From an uncultured Lachnospiraceae bacterium (GTDB lineage Bacteria > Bacillota > Clostridia > Lachnospirales > Lachnospiraceae): a stretch of 33,719 nt of DNA. Shown piece after piece: positions 11,101 through 18,941 of this stretch. A program made the position numbers and the translations under genes. Position 1 is the first letter of the stretch, and each line of letters starts with the position of its first letter. The notes under the pieces were generated by a model, which saw nothing but the letters and a program-made list of their open reading frames with translations, was not told the origin of the DNA and did not search any database. The stretch is from contig CAMOZZ010000006.1 of the NCBI GenBank assembly GCA_946631165.1, positions 1-33,719 on the forward strand. Direction: 5' to 3'.

Positions 11101-11929
11101 TATCTATATCTGCGAGCATAAGATGGCTGTACCGACCGTATTCATTCCCGCATTCCCGGGAACGAACTGCGAGATGGATTCCGCAAGAGCCGTCACGGAT
11201 GCGGGCGCGAAAGCCAATGTCCTTGTCATGAAGAACCTGACTGCCGAAGATATCAGGGATTCCGTAGAGGCGTTCAGCAAGGCGATCTCGCAGGCACAAA
11301 TGATTTTCTTCCCCGGCGGATTCTCCGCAGGTGATGAACCGGACGGTTCCGCGAAGTTCTTCGCGACAGCTTTCCGGAATGAGAAGATCAAAGAAGAAGT
11401 CGAAAAGCTTCTGAATGAGAGAGACGGACTTGCACTCGGCATCTGCAACGGCTTCCAGGCGCTGATCAAGCTGGGCCTTGTACCGGAAGGAAAGATCGTT
11501 CCCCAACAGGGAGATTCACCGACACTTACCTTCAACACGATCGGCAGACATATTTCCCGTATGGATTATGTCAAAGTCGTCAGCAATAAGAGTCCCTGGC
11601 TCAGAAAAGCGGAGCTTGGCGGCGTGTATACGAATCCGGCTTCCCATGGCGAAGGCCGTTTTGTCGCAAGCGAAGAGTGGCTGAAGAAGCTGTTCGGGAA
11701 CGGACAGGTGGCGACGCAGTATTGTGATCCCGAAGGCAATGTGAGCATGGATGAGGCATGGAACCCGAACGGGTCTGTGATGGCAGTAGAAGGTATTACC
11801 AGTGCAGACGGCCGGTGCCTCGGAAAGATGCTGCATAATGAGAGATATACGCCCGGACTGCAGAAGAACATCTATGGAAACCAGACGATGCTGCTGTTCG
11901 AGAGCGGCGTGGAATATTTCAGCAAATAA
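8174..11929 (+). CDS. purL: Phosphoribosylformylglycinamidine synthase, single long chain with C-terminal glutaminase domain
   Basis: 1251 aa; [67 protein letters not shown]; C-terminal GATase [45 protein letters not shown]. Confidence 0.96.
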   Translation: [1251 protein letters not shown]

Positions 11930-12023
11930 ATTGTTCGTTTGTAAATTTAAGCTTTCAGCAAAATAGCAATTCTTTTGTATTGTATGTAACATTGGTTGCG
12001 TTCAAGTTGAAGGAGGCACTCCT

Positions 12024-14657
12024 GTGAGCAGTAATTATAAAAAAAAGAATCTTGCTGTATTTCTGACGGTATTGTTTGTGCTCTGCGGATTGACTGTGCA
12101 TACACCTGTAAAGATATATGCCGCAGATGGCGATAAAGAAATCGCCTGTCTTGGAACAGAGACGATCACAGAACCGGAGGTGCCGGAAGATCATACAAAA
12201 TCGTGGAATGGAAGTTTTGTATATTTTGGAAGGTATGCTTCTTCCAGTGACGGAACGAAAGAACCTGTCAAATATCGTGTGCTGGATCCAAACACTGAAA
12301 AGTTTGGATCCGGTACGATGCTTTTGGATTGCCACAATATCCTGTATAAATACAATTACGATTTAGATGGGGACCCAAATCAGGGAGCAACCTCTATAAA
12401 TGAATGGTTATACAGTGATGTGCGAAAAAGCCTGATAGAAGGGGACGACAGTTTTCTGAACAATGCATTTACATCCGCGGAAAAGAATGCCATTGCTGAG
12501 AGTACAATAGGAACTCATAAGTATGCTGATGGAGGTATTATTCCCGGATATGAAGATGATTACTGGGCGATTGATTATATCGGGAGTTATACCCCTCTCA
12601 CAGGGGAAAAGATTTTTTTGCTGGATGTTGAGGATATTTACAATCAATCATATGGATACAAACCGGAACCCGATACCAATTCCTGTTTGGTAAAACGTTA
12701 TTTGGGAGGTACGAAAGGATCCTGGTTTTTACGTTCGCCCATTGATTCTGATGCGACAGGTCTCAACAATAGCGGGAAGCTGCAGAATCTGGTCAGGATT
12801 TCCAAGATAAAATATGGTGTATCCCCGGCTTTGAATGTCAGTCTGGCTGCAATCCTCTTTGCTTCTCCGATTGCGGAAACAACCAATGAATATAAGCTTA
12901 CGGTGTTGGACAGCAGTCTTGCGGTCGAGATCGATCCGGATAAAATTATACATGGCAGCGGGACTGTCACAGTGCCGTATGAAAAAACCGGTTCGGCGGA
13001 CCATATATCCTTATTCATTACGAATAAGGGCGATACCTGGTCTGATGAGAGCGGCTGGAACGATGGAGCGACAGTTCAATACTACACAACAGAAGCAATA
13101 GATCCTGACAAAGAGAACGGCACTGTAACCTTTGCACTGCCGGAGAATTATGAAGCGAATAAGGATGATTGGAAGCTTTATGTCGTTGTCGAAAAGATAA
13201 ATGGGGGAAAGCTGACTGACTATGCCAGCGAGCCGTCTTTTGTGAGATCACACGCTCACTCCTGGAGCTATTCGGCAAATGGAGCTGTTATCACGGCAAA
13301 ATGTAATGATACTGTCGGGGTTTGTGACATTACCAGCGGTCTGGAACTGAAAATAAGCAAGCCGGCTGATCTGGTTTATGATGGCAGTGCAAAAAAAGCT
13401 TCTCTGAATAAAGATTACGATAAAACAGCATTCCCGGACTCCTACGAGATCGAATATGCGCAGGGAACAACCAAACTGAGCGGTTCACCGGTTAATGCGG
13501 GAACGTATACGGCGAGCGTAACTGCAGGGAAAACTACAGCAAGTATAACGTTTACGATCGAACCCAGATCCATTACCGGCGCGACAGTGACGGCAGATAC
13601 TCCCTTGAAGTACAATGAAGCTGAGCAGAAGACAAGGGTTACCGGCGTAACGCTCCCGGACGGCACAAAACTGACAGAAGATGATTATGATGTCAGCGGC
13701 GACAGAGGAACAGATGCGGGATCGTATACTGTCACTGTGACCGGAAAAGGGAATTACAAAGATTCAGCGACAGCTGCCTGGCGTATCGAACGGGGAGATT
13801 TTTCTCCTAAAATCACCATTTCAGGATGGAAGGAAGGAGAAAAAGCCAATTCGCCTGTCTTATCCGGCTATTCTGGAAATGGCACTGTGACCATCGAATA
13901 TAAGAAAAAAGGCGCTGATAACAGCACCTATTCGACAGATGTTCCGACAGAAGCAGGCTTCTATACGGTTCGGGTTCGTATATCGGAAACAACGAATTAT
14001 ATAGCCTGGGAAGGAGAAGCGGATTTCGAGATAGAAGCCGCAGAAGACAAGAAAGAAGAGACCGTGATCATCAGTCCTCTGATGTCAAAAGCGGTTGTGA
14101 TAAGCGGTAAAAAAGTGACTATCAGCTGGAACAGAATAAAACAGGCAGACCGTTATGTTGTCTGCATGTCGAAATGCAGTACAAGAAACGTTAAGTATAC
14201 CGTAAAGAAAGTGAAGACGATCAAAGGCAGCGCTAAGATCAGCTGCGTAATCAGCGGACTGGAGAAGGGACAGAAATATAAATTTAAAGTACAGGCCCAG
14301 CAGAAAACAGACGGCAAATATAAGATCATAAAGAGCAGTAGAATGAGCCATTTTGTCAGCGGAAATGAAACGCCCAAATATACCAATCCGAAATCATTGA
14401 AGCTGAACAAGACCAAAGTGACGTTGAAGCAAGGGAAGACCTTCCTGATTACTGCAAAGATAAAACCGGTGGTACCCGGCAGGAAATATCTGACGCACTG
14501 TTCACTTCTGCGATATCTGTCCGACAATAAAAAGGTGGCGAAAGTCAATCCTGAAGGTCTGGTCAAAGCGGTGAAGCCGGGCAGCTGTAAGATCTATGTA
14601 CATACTGTAAACGGTATCTGGAAAACGCTGAAGGTGACAGTGAAGGAATCAAAATAA
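12024..14657 (+). CDS. Large secreted protein: signal peptide, DUF6273-like domain, MBG/Ig-like repeats, Fn3-like and Big_2-like C-terminus
   Basis: GTG start with AGGAGG upstream; hydrophobic signal (NLAVFLTVLFVLCGLTVHTPVKIYAA); WNGSFVYFGRY...VKYRVLD...GSWFLRSP...GVSPALNV (DUF6273 style); YDGSAKKASL...GTYTASVTAG (MBG style); KLNKTKVTLKQGKTFLITAKIKP...LSDNKKVAKVNPEGLVKAVKPGSCKIYVHT (Big_2 style). Confidence 0.8.
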   Translation: MSSNYKKKNLAVFLTVLFVLCGLTVHTPVKIYAADGDKEIACLGTETITEPEVPEDHTKSWNGSFVYFGRYASSSDGTKEPVKYRVLDPNTEKFGSGTMLLDCHNILYKYNYDLDGDPNQGATSINEWLYSDVRKSLIEGDDSFLNNAFTSAEKNAIAESTIGTHKYADGGIIPGYEDDYWAIDYIGSYTPLTGEKIFLLDVEDIYNQSYGYKPEPDTNSCLVKRYLGGTKGSWFLRSPIDSDATGLNNSGKLQNLVRISKIKYGVSPALNVSLAAILFASPIAETTNEYKLTVLDSSLAVEIDPDKIIHGSGTVTVPYEKTGSADHISLFITNKGDTWSDESGWNDGATVQYYTTEAIDPDKENGTVTFALPENYEANKDDWKLYVVVEKINGGKLTDYASEPSFVRSHAHSWSYSANGAVITAKCNDTVGVCDITSGLELKISKPADLVYDGSAKKASLNKDYDKTAFPDSYEIEYAQGTTKLSGSPVNAGTYTASVTAGKTTASITFTIEPRSITGATVTADTPLKYNEAEQKTRVTGVTLPDGTKLTEDDYDVSGDRGTDAGSYTVTVTGKGNYKDSATAAWRIERGDFSPKITISGWKEGEKANSPVLSGYSGNGTVTIEYKKKGADNSTYSTDVPTEAGFYTVRVRISETTNYIAWEGEADFEIEAAEDKKEETVIISPLMSKAVVISGKKVTISWNRIKQADRYVVCMSKCSTRNVKYTVKKVKTIKGSAKISCVISGLEKGQKYKFKVQAQQKTDGKYKIIKSSRMSHFVSGNETPKYTNPKSLKLNKTKVTLKQGKTFLITAKIKPVVPGRKYLTHCSLLRYLSDNKKVAKVNPEGLVKAVKPGSCKIYVHTVNGIWKTLKVTVKESK

Positions 14658-14705
14658 TAAAAGAATACTGATAAGCATATTACTGTCAGTAAGATGGTCA
14701 TCACA

Positions 14706-14744
14706 AAAACAGGCTGCCCGGTCATTCACCGAGCAGCCTGTTTC
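14706..14744. terminator. Hairpin terminator between convergent genes, overlapping the 3' coding end of the HTH gene
   Basis: AAACAGGCTGC-C-CGGT-CATTC-ACCG-A-GCAGCCTGTTT: ~11 bp outer and 4 bp inner stem, T-run on + side and A-run on the 5' side (T-run on -). Confidence 0.6.
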
Positions 14745-15162
14745 CTGTTGCGGAAAGTCTGTCGTTGACATCGGATATATCAGTGATGCCTCCGTTCATG
14801 CACGAGATTACTTCCAGATCCCTGGGATCCCGGGGATACAGATCTCTGTGCCCGAATGCCTTCAATATCCTGTCCGCTGATTTGACATCTGTCCTGAGCG
14901 CCAGGCAGATCATGATGATCACATCCCGGGAGGGGGAAGTCTTTGTGCCGCTCAGAATATCATAGATATAAGATCTTGAAAGATAACCCTGGCAGGAGCG
15001 AACAACATCTGCCGGCGTTGTTTCTTTATGATCATGCAGCCATGCATCGATAAGCTCCCGCCCGGACCGCAGAATGTTTTCCTCTGAGACAGCAGCTGCA
15101 GAATCCGTCCCGGAAGCGTTCAGAAGGCGATGATTAAGATCTGTAGTGGAATCCTTGTACAT
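14722..15162 (-). CDS. Small XRE-like helix-turn-helix protein, divergent from the kinase gene
   Basis: ATG at 15162 preceded by AAAGGAG (minus strand). TPADVVRSCQGYLSRSYIYDILSGTKTSPSRDVIIMICLALRTDVKSADRILKAFG resembles an XRE/Cro HTH; conserved-looking tail LYPRDPRDLEVISCMNGG...NDRL. Confidence 0.7.
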   Translation of the reverse strand: MYKDSTTDLNHRLLNASGTDSAAAVSEENILRSGRELIDAWLHDHKETTPADVVRSCQGYLSRSYIYDILSGTKTSPSRDVIIMICLALRTDVKSADRILKAFGHRDLYPRDPRDLEVISCMNGGITDISDVNDRLSATGNRLLGE

Positions 15163-15249
15163 GATATGCTCCTTTCGCCGTCTTGCGAATGTGTTCAATC
15201 CGATGTAATATTAGCATAATTCCGATATTCTGAACAGAGCGCTATCCTG

Positions 15250-15605
15250 TGAGAGCCGGCATTACGTATGCAAATTGTTCATTTTTATGATGCGTCCGTA
15301 AAAAGGCAGCTGCAGGAGGAGCGAAGAACCCGGAAATTACGTATGCAAGGGAAGATAGAAGAGAATGCGTCCGTAAAAAAGCAGCCGCAGGATGCGTGAA
15401 GCGCCGGGAAACTACGACCGCAAACGAAAGAATACGAGATTGCGTCCGTAAAAAGACAGCCGCAGGATGTGTGAAGAGTCCGGAAACTACGTACGCAAAC
15501 GGAGGAATACGAGAGTGCGTCCGTAAAAAGGCAGCCGCAGGCGAAGTGAAGAGCCTGAAAACTACGTACGCAAGGGAAGATCTCTGAACCTGTGTACGTA
15601 AACAG
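15250..15605. repeat. Tandem repeat array with an exact 75-bp period (four full units plus two partial flanking units)
   Basis: TGCGTCCGTAAAAA starts at 15291, 15366, 15441 and 15516, with the degenerate TGTGTACGTAAAC at 15591: all spaced exactly 75 bp. The second motif ATTACGTATGCAA / CTACGTACGCAA has the same phase and also occurs at 15261 upstream of unit 1. Confidence 0.97.
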
Positions 15606-15616
15606 AGGTAAAACAA

Positions 15617-16828
15617 GTGAGTATGTCTCTGGAATCTGAAAAATATGAGGTCTTATCCAGGCTGAAGGAAGGCAAGGATGTCTGGCTGGTAAAGAATCAG
15701 CGGGACGGCCGTTTGTATGTCAGGAAATGTGTCCGTAATTATGATATCGAAGTATACAGACACCTGATGGCACTGGACCTTCCGGGACTGCCGCATATCG
15801 TCAGTATTTCTGAAGAAAATGATTCGCTCGTTATTATTGAAGAATACATCCATGGAATGACAGTAGATGAGATATTGGAAAAAACCGGTCCGTTTCCATT
15901 TGAGGATACCCGACAGATCATGCTCGCTGTCTGCACACTGCTGTCACAGCTCCATTCACAGGTTCCGCCGATGATCCACCGTGATATCAAGCCGTCAAAC
16001 ATCCTGATCGGGCAGAACAAAGAAGTCTGGCTGCTGGATTTCAATGCTGTGAGGGAACTCAAGCCGGACAGTAACCGCGACACCAGGCTGATGGGAACGC
16101 CGGAGTTCGCCGCGCCGGAACAGTATGGTTTCGGACAGTCTGACGTGAGAACAGATATTTACGGCCTCGGCGTCACGATGAATGTGATGCTTACCGGGGA
16201 ACTGCCCTCTGTAAGGAAACCGGACAGACCGATCCGTACGGTCATAGAAAAGTGCATCAGGCTTGAACCGGAAGACCGGTTCGGAAATGTGGATGAACTT
16301 GCAAGAGTCCTTCAGAATGTGAAGGAAACCGTTGTCCCCGATGAGGATCCCGGAACTGACGGACAGGCAGCCTTCCGGAAACGGTTTGCTGCTTATGCAG
16401 AAGCGTTCAGCCGAAAAATGCCGGAAGCTTATGTCGGCAATGAAGATCTGAAGGCAGATTTAGACAGCGATCTTCCTCCGGATGTGACGAAATCCTTCCT
16501 GCCGGTAGGATTCAGAAGCAGAAATATCCTGCACATGATCACGGCTGTTCTGGGTTATCTTTTCATTGCCTGGATGAGCATAACCGTCGAATGGACGGAG
16601 AACGGAGTCCCGGGAGATACGTTTTATCAGATCTACAGCGGGATCATGTGGTTCTGCACCTGTGTGTTCACGGTATTCTGGCTGGGCAATTACAGAAATA
16701 TCCGGGGACGGTTTCCCGGGTGCCGGCGCGGAGGGCTGATCGGGTCGCTGGCTGTCCTGTCCTGGGGAATGGTGCTGGCGTTTCTGGTGGTCGTGCTGTT
16801 CGCACTTGTACTTTCAGTCATAGAGTGA
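15617..16828 (+). CDS. Membrane-anchored Hanks-type Ser/Thr protein kinase with C-terminal transmembrane segments
   Basis: IIEEYIHGMTVDEIL, MIHRDIKPSNILI (HRD loop), LLDFNAV (DFG replaced by DFN), GTPEFAAPEQYGFGQSDVRTDIYGLGVTMNVMLTG; two or three hydrophobic helices at the C-terminus. Start may be GTG 15617 or ATG 15623. Confidence 0.88.
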   Translation: MSMSLESEKYEVLSRLKEGKDVWLVKNQRDGRLYVRKCVRNYDIEVYRHLMALDLPGLPHIVSISEENDSLVIIEEYIHGMTVDEILEKTGPFPFEDTRQIMLAVCTLLSQLHSQVPPMIHRDIKPSNILIGQNKEVWLLDFNAVRELKPDSNRDTRLMGTPEFAAPEQYGFGQSDVRTDIYGLGVTMNVMLTGELPSVRKPDRPIRTVIEKCIRLEPEDRFGNVDELARVLQNVKETVVPDEDPGTDGQAAFRKRFAAYAEAFSRKMPEAYVGNEDLKADLDSDLPPDVTKSFLPVGFRSRNILHMITAVLGYLFIAWMSITVEWTENGVPGDTFYQIYSGIMWFCTCVFTVFWLGNYRNIRGRFPGCRRGGLIGSLAVLSWGMVLAFLVVVLFALVLSVIE

Positions 16829-16861
16829 CAGTGCATCAGAAGAAAAGTGTGGAAATGAAGA

Positions 16862-17692
16862 ATGATAGTAAAGGCAGATGAGAGAACAATTCCGGAACTG
16901 GAAGTATTCTGGAAATACGGGGAGCCGCAGCTGTTTCATTATTATGAACCGGAGCCGGGGATTTTCATCGCGGAGAGCCCGAATGTAATCGAACGCGCGT
17001 TGAATGCAGGGTTTGTCCCGGAAAAAGTGCTGATGGAAGAACGGTATGCCGACGGCAGAGCCGACGCGCTGCTCGCACGGCTTTCAGATATTCCGGTCTA
17101 TATTGCCGGACAGGAAATCTTTAAGAATAATGCGGATTTTTCAGCAGAGAAGTTGTCTCTCACCAGAGGTATGCTGTGTGTGATGCGGCGCAGACCGCTG
17201 CCGGATACAGAGTCGGTGATTCAGGGGGCGCGCCGGATCGTTGTGCTTGAAGATATTGTCAATCCGACCAATGTCGGCGCGATTTTCCGTTCAGCTGCGG
17301 CGCTTGGCATGGATGCTGTGCTCCTGACGCAGAACTGCAGCGATCCGCTGTACAGAAGAGCGGCAAGAGTGAGTATGGGCACGGTTTTCCAGATTCCGTG
17401 GACAGTCCTGAAAGCCGGAGAATGGCCCCGAAAGGGACTTCCGCTGCTCAGGGAAAACGGATTCTGCACGGCTGCCATGGCACTCGAAGATGATTCGGTA
17501 TCCATCGACGATCCCAGGCTGATGAAGCAGGAAAAGCTGGCTGTTGTACTGGGAACTGAAAGCGAAGGCCTGAAACCGGAAACGATAGAAACATGTGATT
17601 ATACGGTAAAAATCCCCATGTATCACGGCGTAGATTCGCTGAATGTGGCTGCTGCGAGTGCGGTTGCATTCTGGCAGCTGGGAAGAAGATAA
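16862..17692 (+). CDS. TrmH/SpoU family RNA methyltransferase
   Basis: IVVLEDIVNPTNVGAIFRSAAALGMDAVLLT, AARVSMGTVFQIPW, LAVVLGTESEGL, IPMYHGVDSLNVAAASAVAFWQL: canonical SPOUT motifs 1-3. Confidence 0.92.
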   Translation: MIVKADERTIPELEVFWKYGEPQLFHYYEPEPGIFIAESPNVIERALNAGFVPEKVLMEERYADGRADALLARLSDIPVYIAGQEIFKNNADFSAEKLSLTRGMLCVMRRRPLPDTESVIQGARRIVVLEDIVNPTNVGAIFRSAAALGMDAVLLTQNCSDPLYRRAARVSMGTVFQIPWTVLKAGEWPRKGLPLLRENGFCTAAMALEDDSVSIDDPRLMKQEKLAVVLGTESEGLKPETIETCDYTVKIPMYHGVDSLNVAAASAVAFWQLGRR

Positions 17693-17709
17693 TAATAGGT
17701 TCTGTTATG

Positions 17710-17740
17710 AACACCTGCGGGCAAGATCCGCAGGTGTTTT
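17710..17740 (+). terminator. Intrinsic terminator after the RNA methyltransferase gene
   Basis: AACACCTGCGG GCAAGAT CCGCAGGTGTTTT. Confidence 0.85.
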
Positions 17741-17759
17741 GACTTCTGACAGTTAAAAT

Positions 17760-17777
17760 GTCCGCTGTACAGCGGAC
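17760..17777. promoter_or_regulatory. Perfect 18-bp palindrome, possible operator
   Basis: GTCCGCTGTACAGCGGAC is identical to its reverse complement; lies ~80 bp upstream of the CDS at 17856. Confidence 0.45.
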
Positions 17778-17855
17778 GATTTCTATTTATCAAAATGCTA
17801 CTATTGATTATATCATTATTCAACACAATAGCTGATCAGAGGAGATAAGATTATT

Positions 17856-18860
17856 ATGAGAAGAAAAAGAATGATACTTATATGGACCTGTCTGATTGCA
17901 GCAGGATTATTTCTGGGACTGATGTCAGCAAATATTGTTTATGCTGCAGTGATGGAATCGGAACCGAATAATACACCTGCGAATGCGCAGACTATCAGCC
18001 CGGGAACAGAATATACCGGTCTGGTTAAGGATGATGATTCAGGTGATGACGAAGACTATTACAGGCTCTCTGTAAAAGAAGGTGACTTTTATAAAATATC
18101 CGTCTATGGAATGGAAGACTTGGACGAATATGGCTGGAAAACAATGATCGTAAACCTTTGCACAGACAGTAATACCGAAAACCGCAGCACGATCAGCAAT
18201 GGTGATTACACTGGAACATCGAAACTGTTCAGAGCATCTTATACAGGTTCTTACTACCTGCGATTCTGGAATGCCAGTCACACAAAATACAGTTTTAAAG
18301 TTGAAAAATATAATCCTAAAGGCAAGAAGGTGAAGGATTCCGACAGCAATACATATAAGATAACAGATAATTACAGTATTGAACTGTCAAAGATTGCCAG
18401 TAAAAAGAAAACTGACTTCTACATAAGCGAAAAAGAGTACTTTAAGACCATAGGCAACATGGAAGTGCTTGATTATTTTGATACGGAGTTTACGGTTTCA
18501 TCAATCGGTGCGTATGCATTCAAAGGAAGCAGTATAAAAAGCATTTCCATTCCGGAAGAAGTAAAGAAAATCGGAGCCGGCGCATTTCAGGACTGCAGGA
18601 AGCTTGGAACTGAGTCTTTTATTATGGGTGTAGTAATCAGTGGAAAGAAAGTGGTGATATCCAAAAACGCCTTTAAAGGATGCAGCAGACTTGGAACCGT
18701 AAGAATCCTGAAATCGGCAAGTATAAAGAGTATAGGAAAAGACGCCTTCAGAGGGACAAAGAAAGGAATCAGGCTTGAAGTCCCGGGAGTAAATAAGTAT
18801 AAAAAACTGTTTAAGAAAGCAGGTTTGAAAAACCCGAAGTATTCAAAGGCATATATTTAA
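17856..18860 (+). CDS. Secreted protein with PPC-like (pre-peptidase C-terminal) domain and BspA-type leucine-rich repeats
   Basis: Signal peptide; ESEPNNTPANAQTI...GDDEDYYRLSVKEGDFYKISVYG (PPC style); IGAYAFKGSSIKSISIPEEVKKIGAGAFQDCRKL...ISKNAFKGCSRLGTVRI (LRR_5 style). Confidence 0.8.
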   Translation: MRRKRMILIWTCLIAAGLFLGLMSANIVYAAVMESEPNNTPANAQTISPGTEYTGLVKDDDSGDDEDYYRLSVKEGDFYKISVYGMEDLDEYGWKTMIVNLCTDSNTENRSTISNGDYTGTSKLFRASYTGSYYLRFWNASHTKYSFKVEKYNPKGKKVKDSDSNTYKITDNYSIELSKIASKKKTDFYISEKEYFKTIGNMEVLDYFDTEFTVSSIGAYAFKGSSIKSISIPEEVKKIGAGAFQDCRKLGTESFIMGVVISGKKVVISKNAFKGCSRLGTVRILKSASIKSIGKDAFRGTKKGIRLEVPGVNKYKKLFKKAGLKNPKYSKAYI

Positions 18861-18941
18861 GGCCTTTATGATCGGTTGTCGAAGCTCGATGATCATAATC
18901 AGGCAGGAAATATAATATATGAAAAAGAGGAGGAAGTATCA

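Noticed and set aside
15250-15605. CRISPR array
   Set aside because: The period is 75 bp but the whole unit is related between copies; there are no unique spacers between identical short repeats and no cas genes in the window.
15242-15616. Minus-strand 124-aa ORF (25-aa repeats PAAAFLRTHSRI..FAYVVSGLF) and plus-strand 15396-15587 ORF as real repeat proteins
   Set aside because: The 75-bp unit is a multiple of 3, so stop-free frames arise automatically in both strands. The minus ORF starts at a TTG without an RBS, and there is no independent coding evidence.
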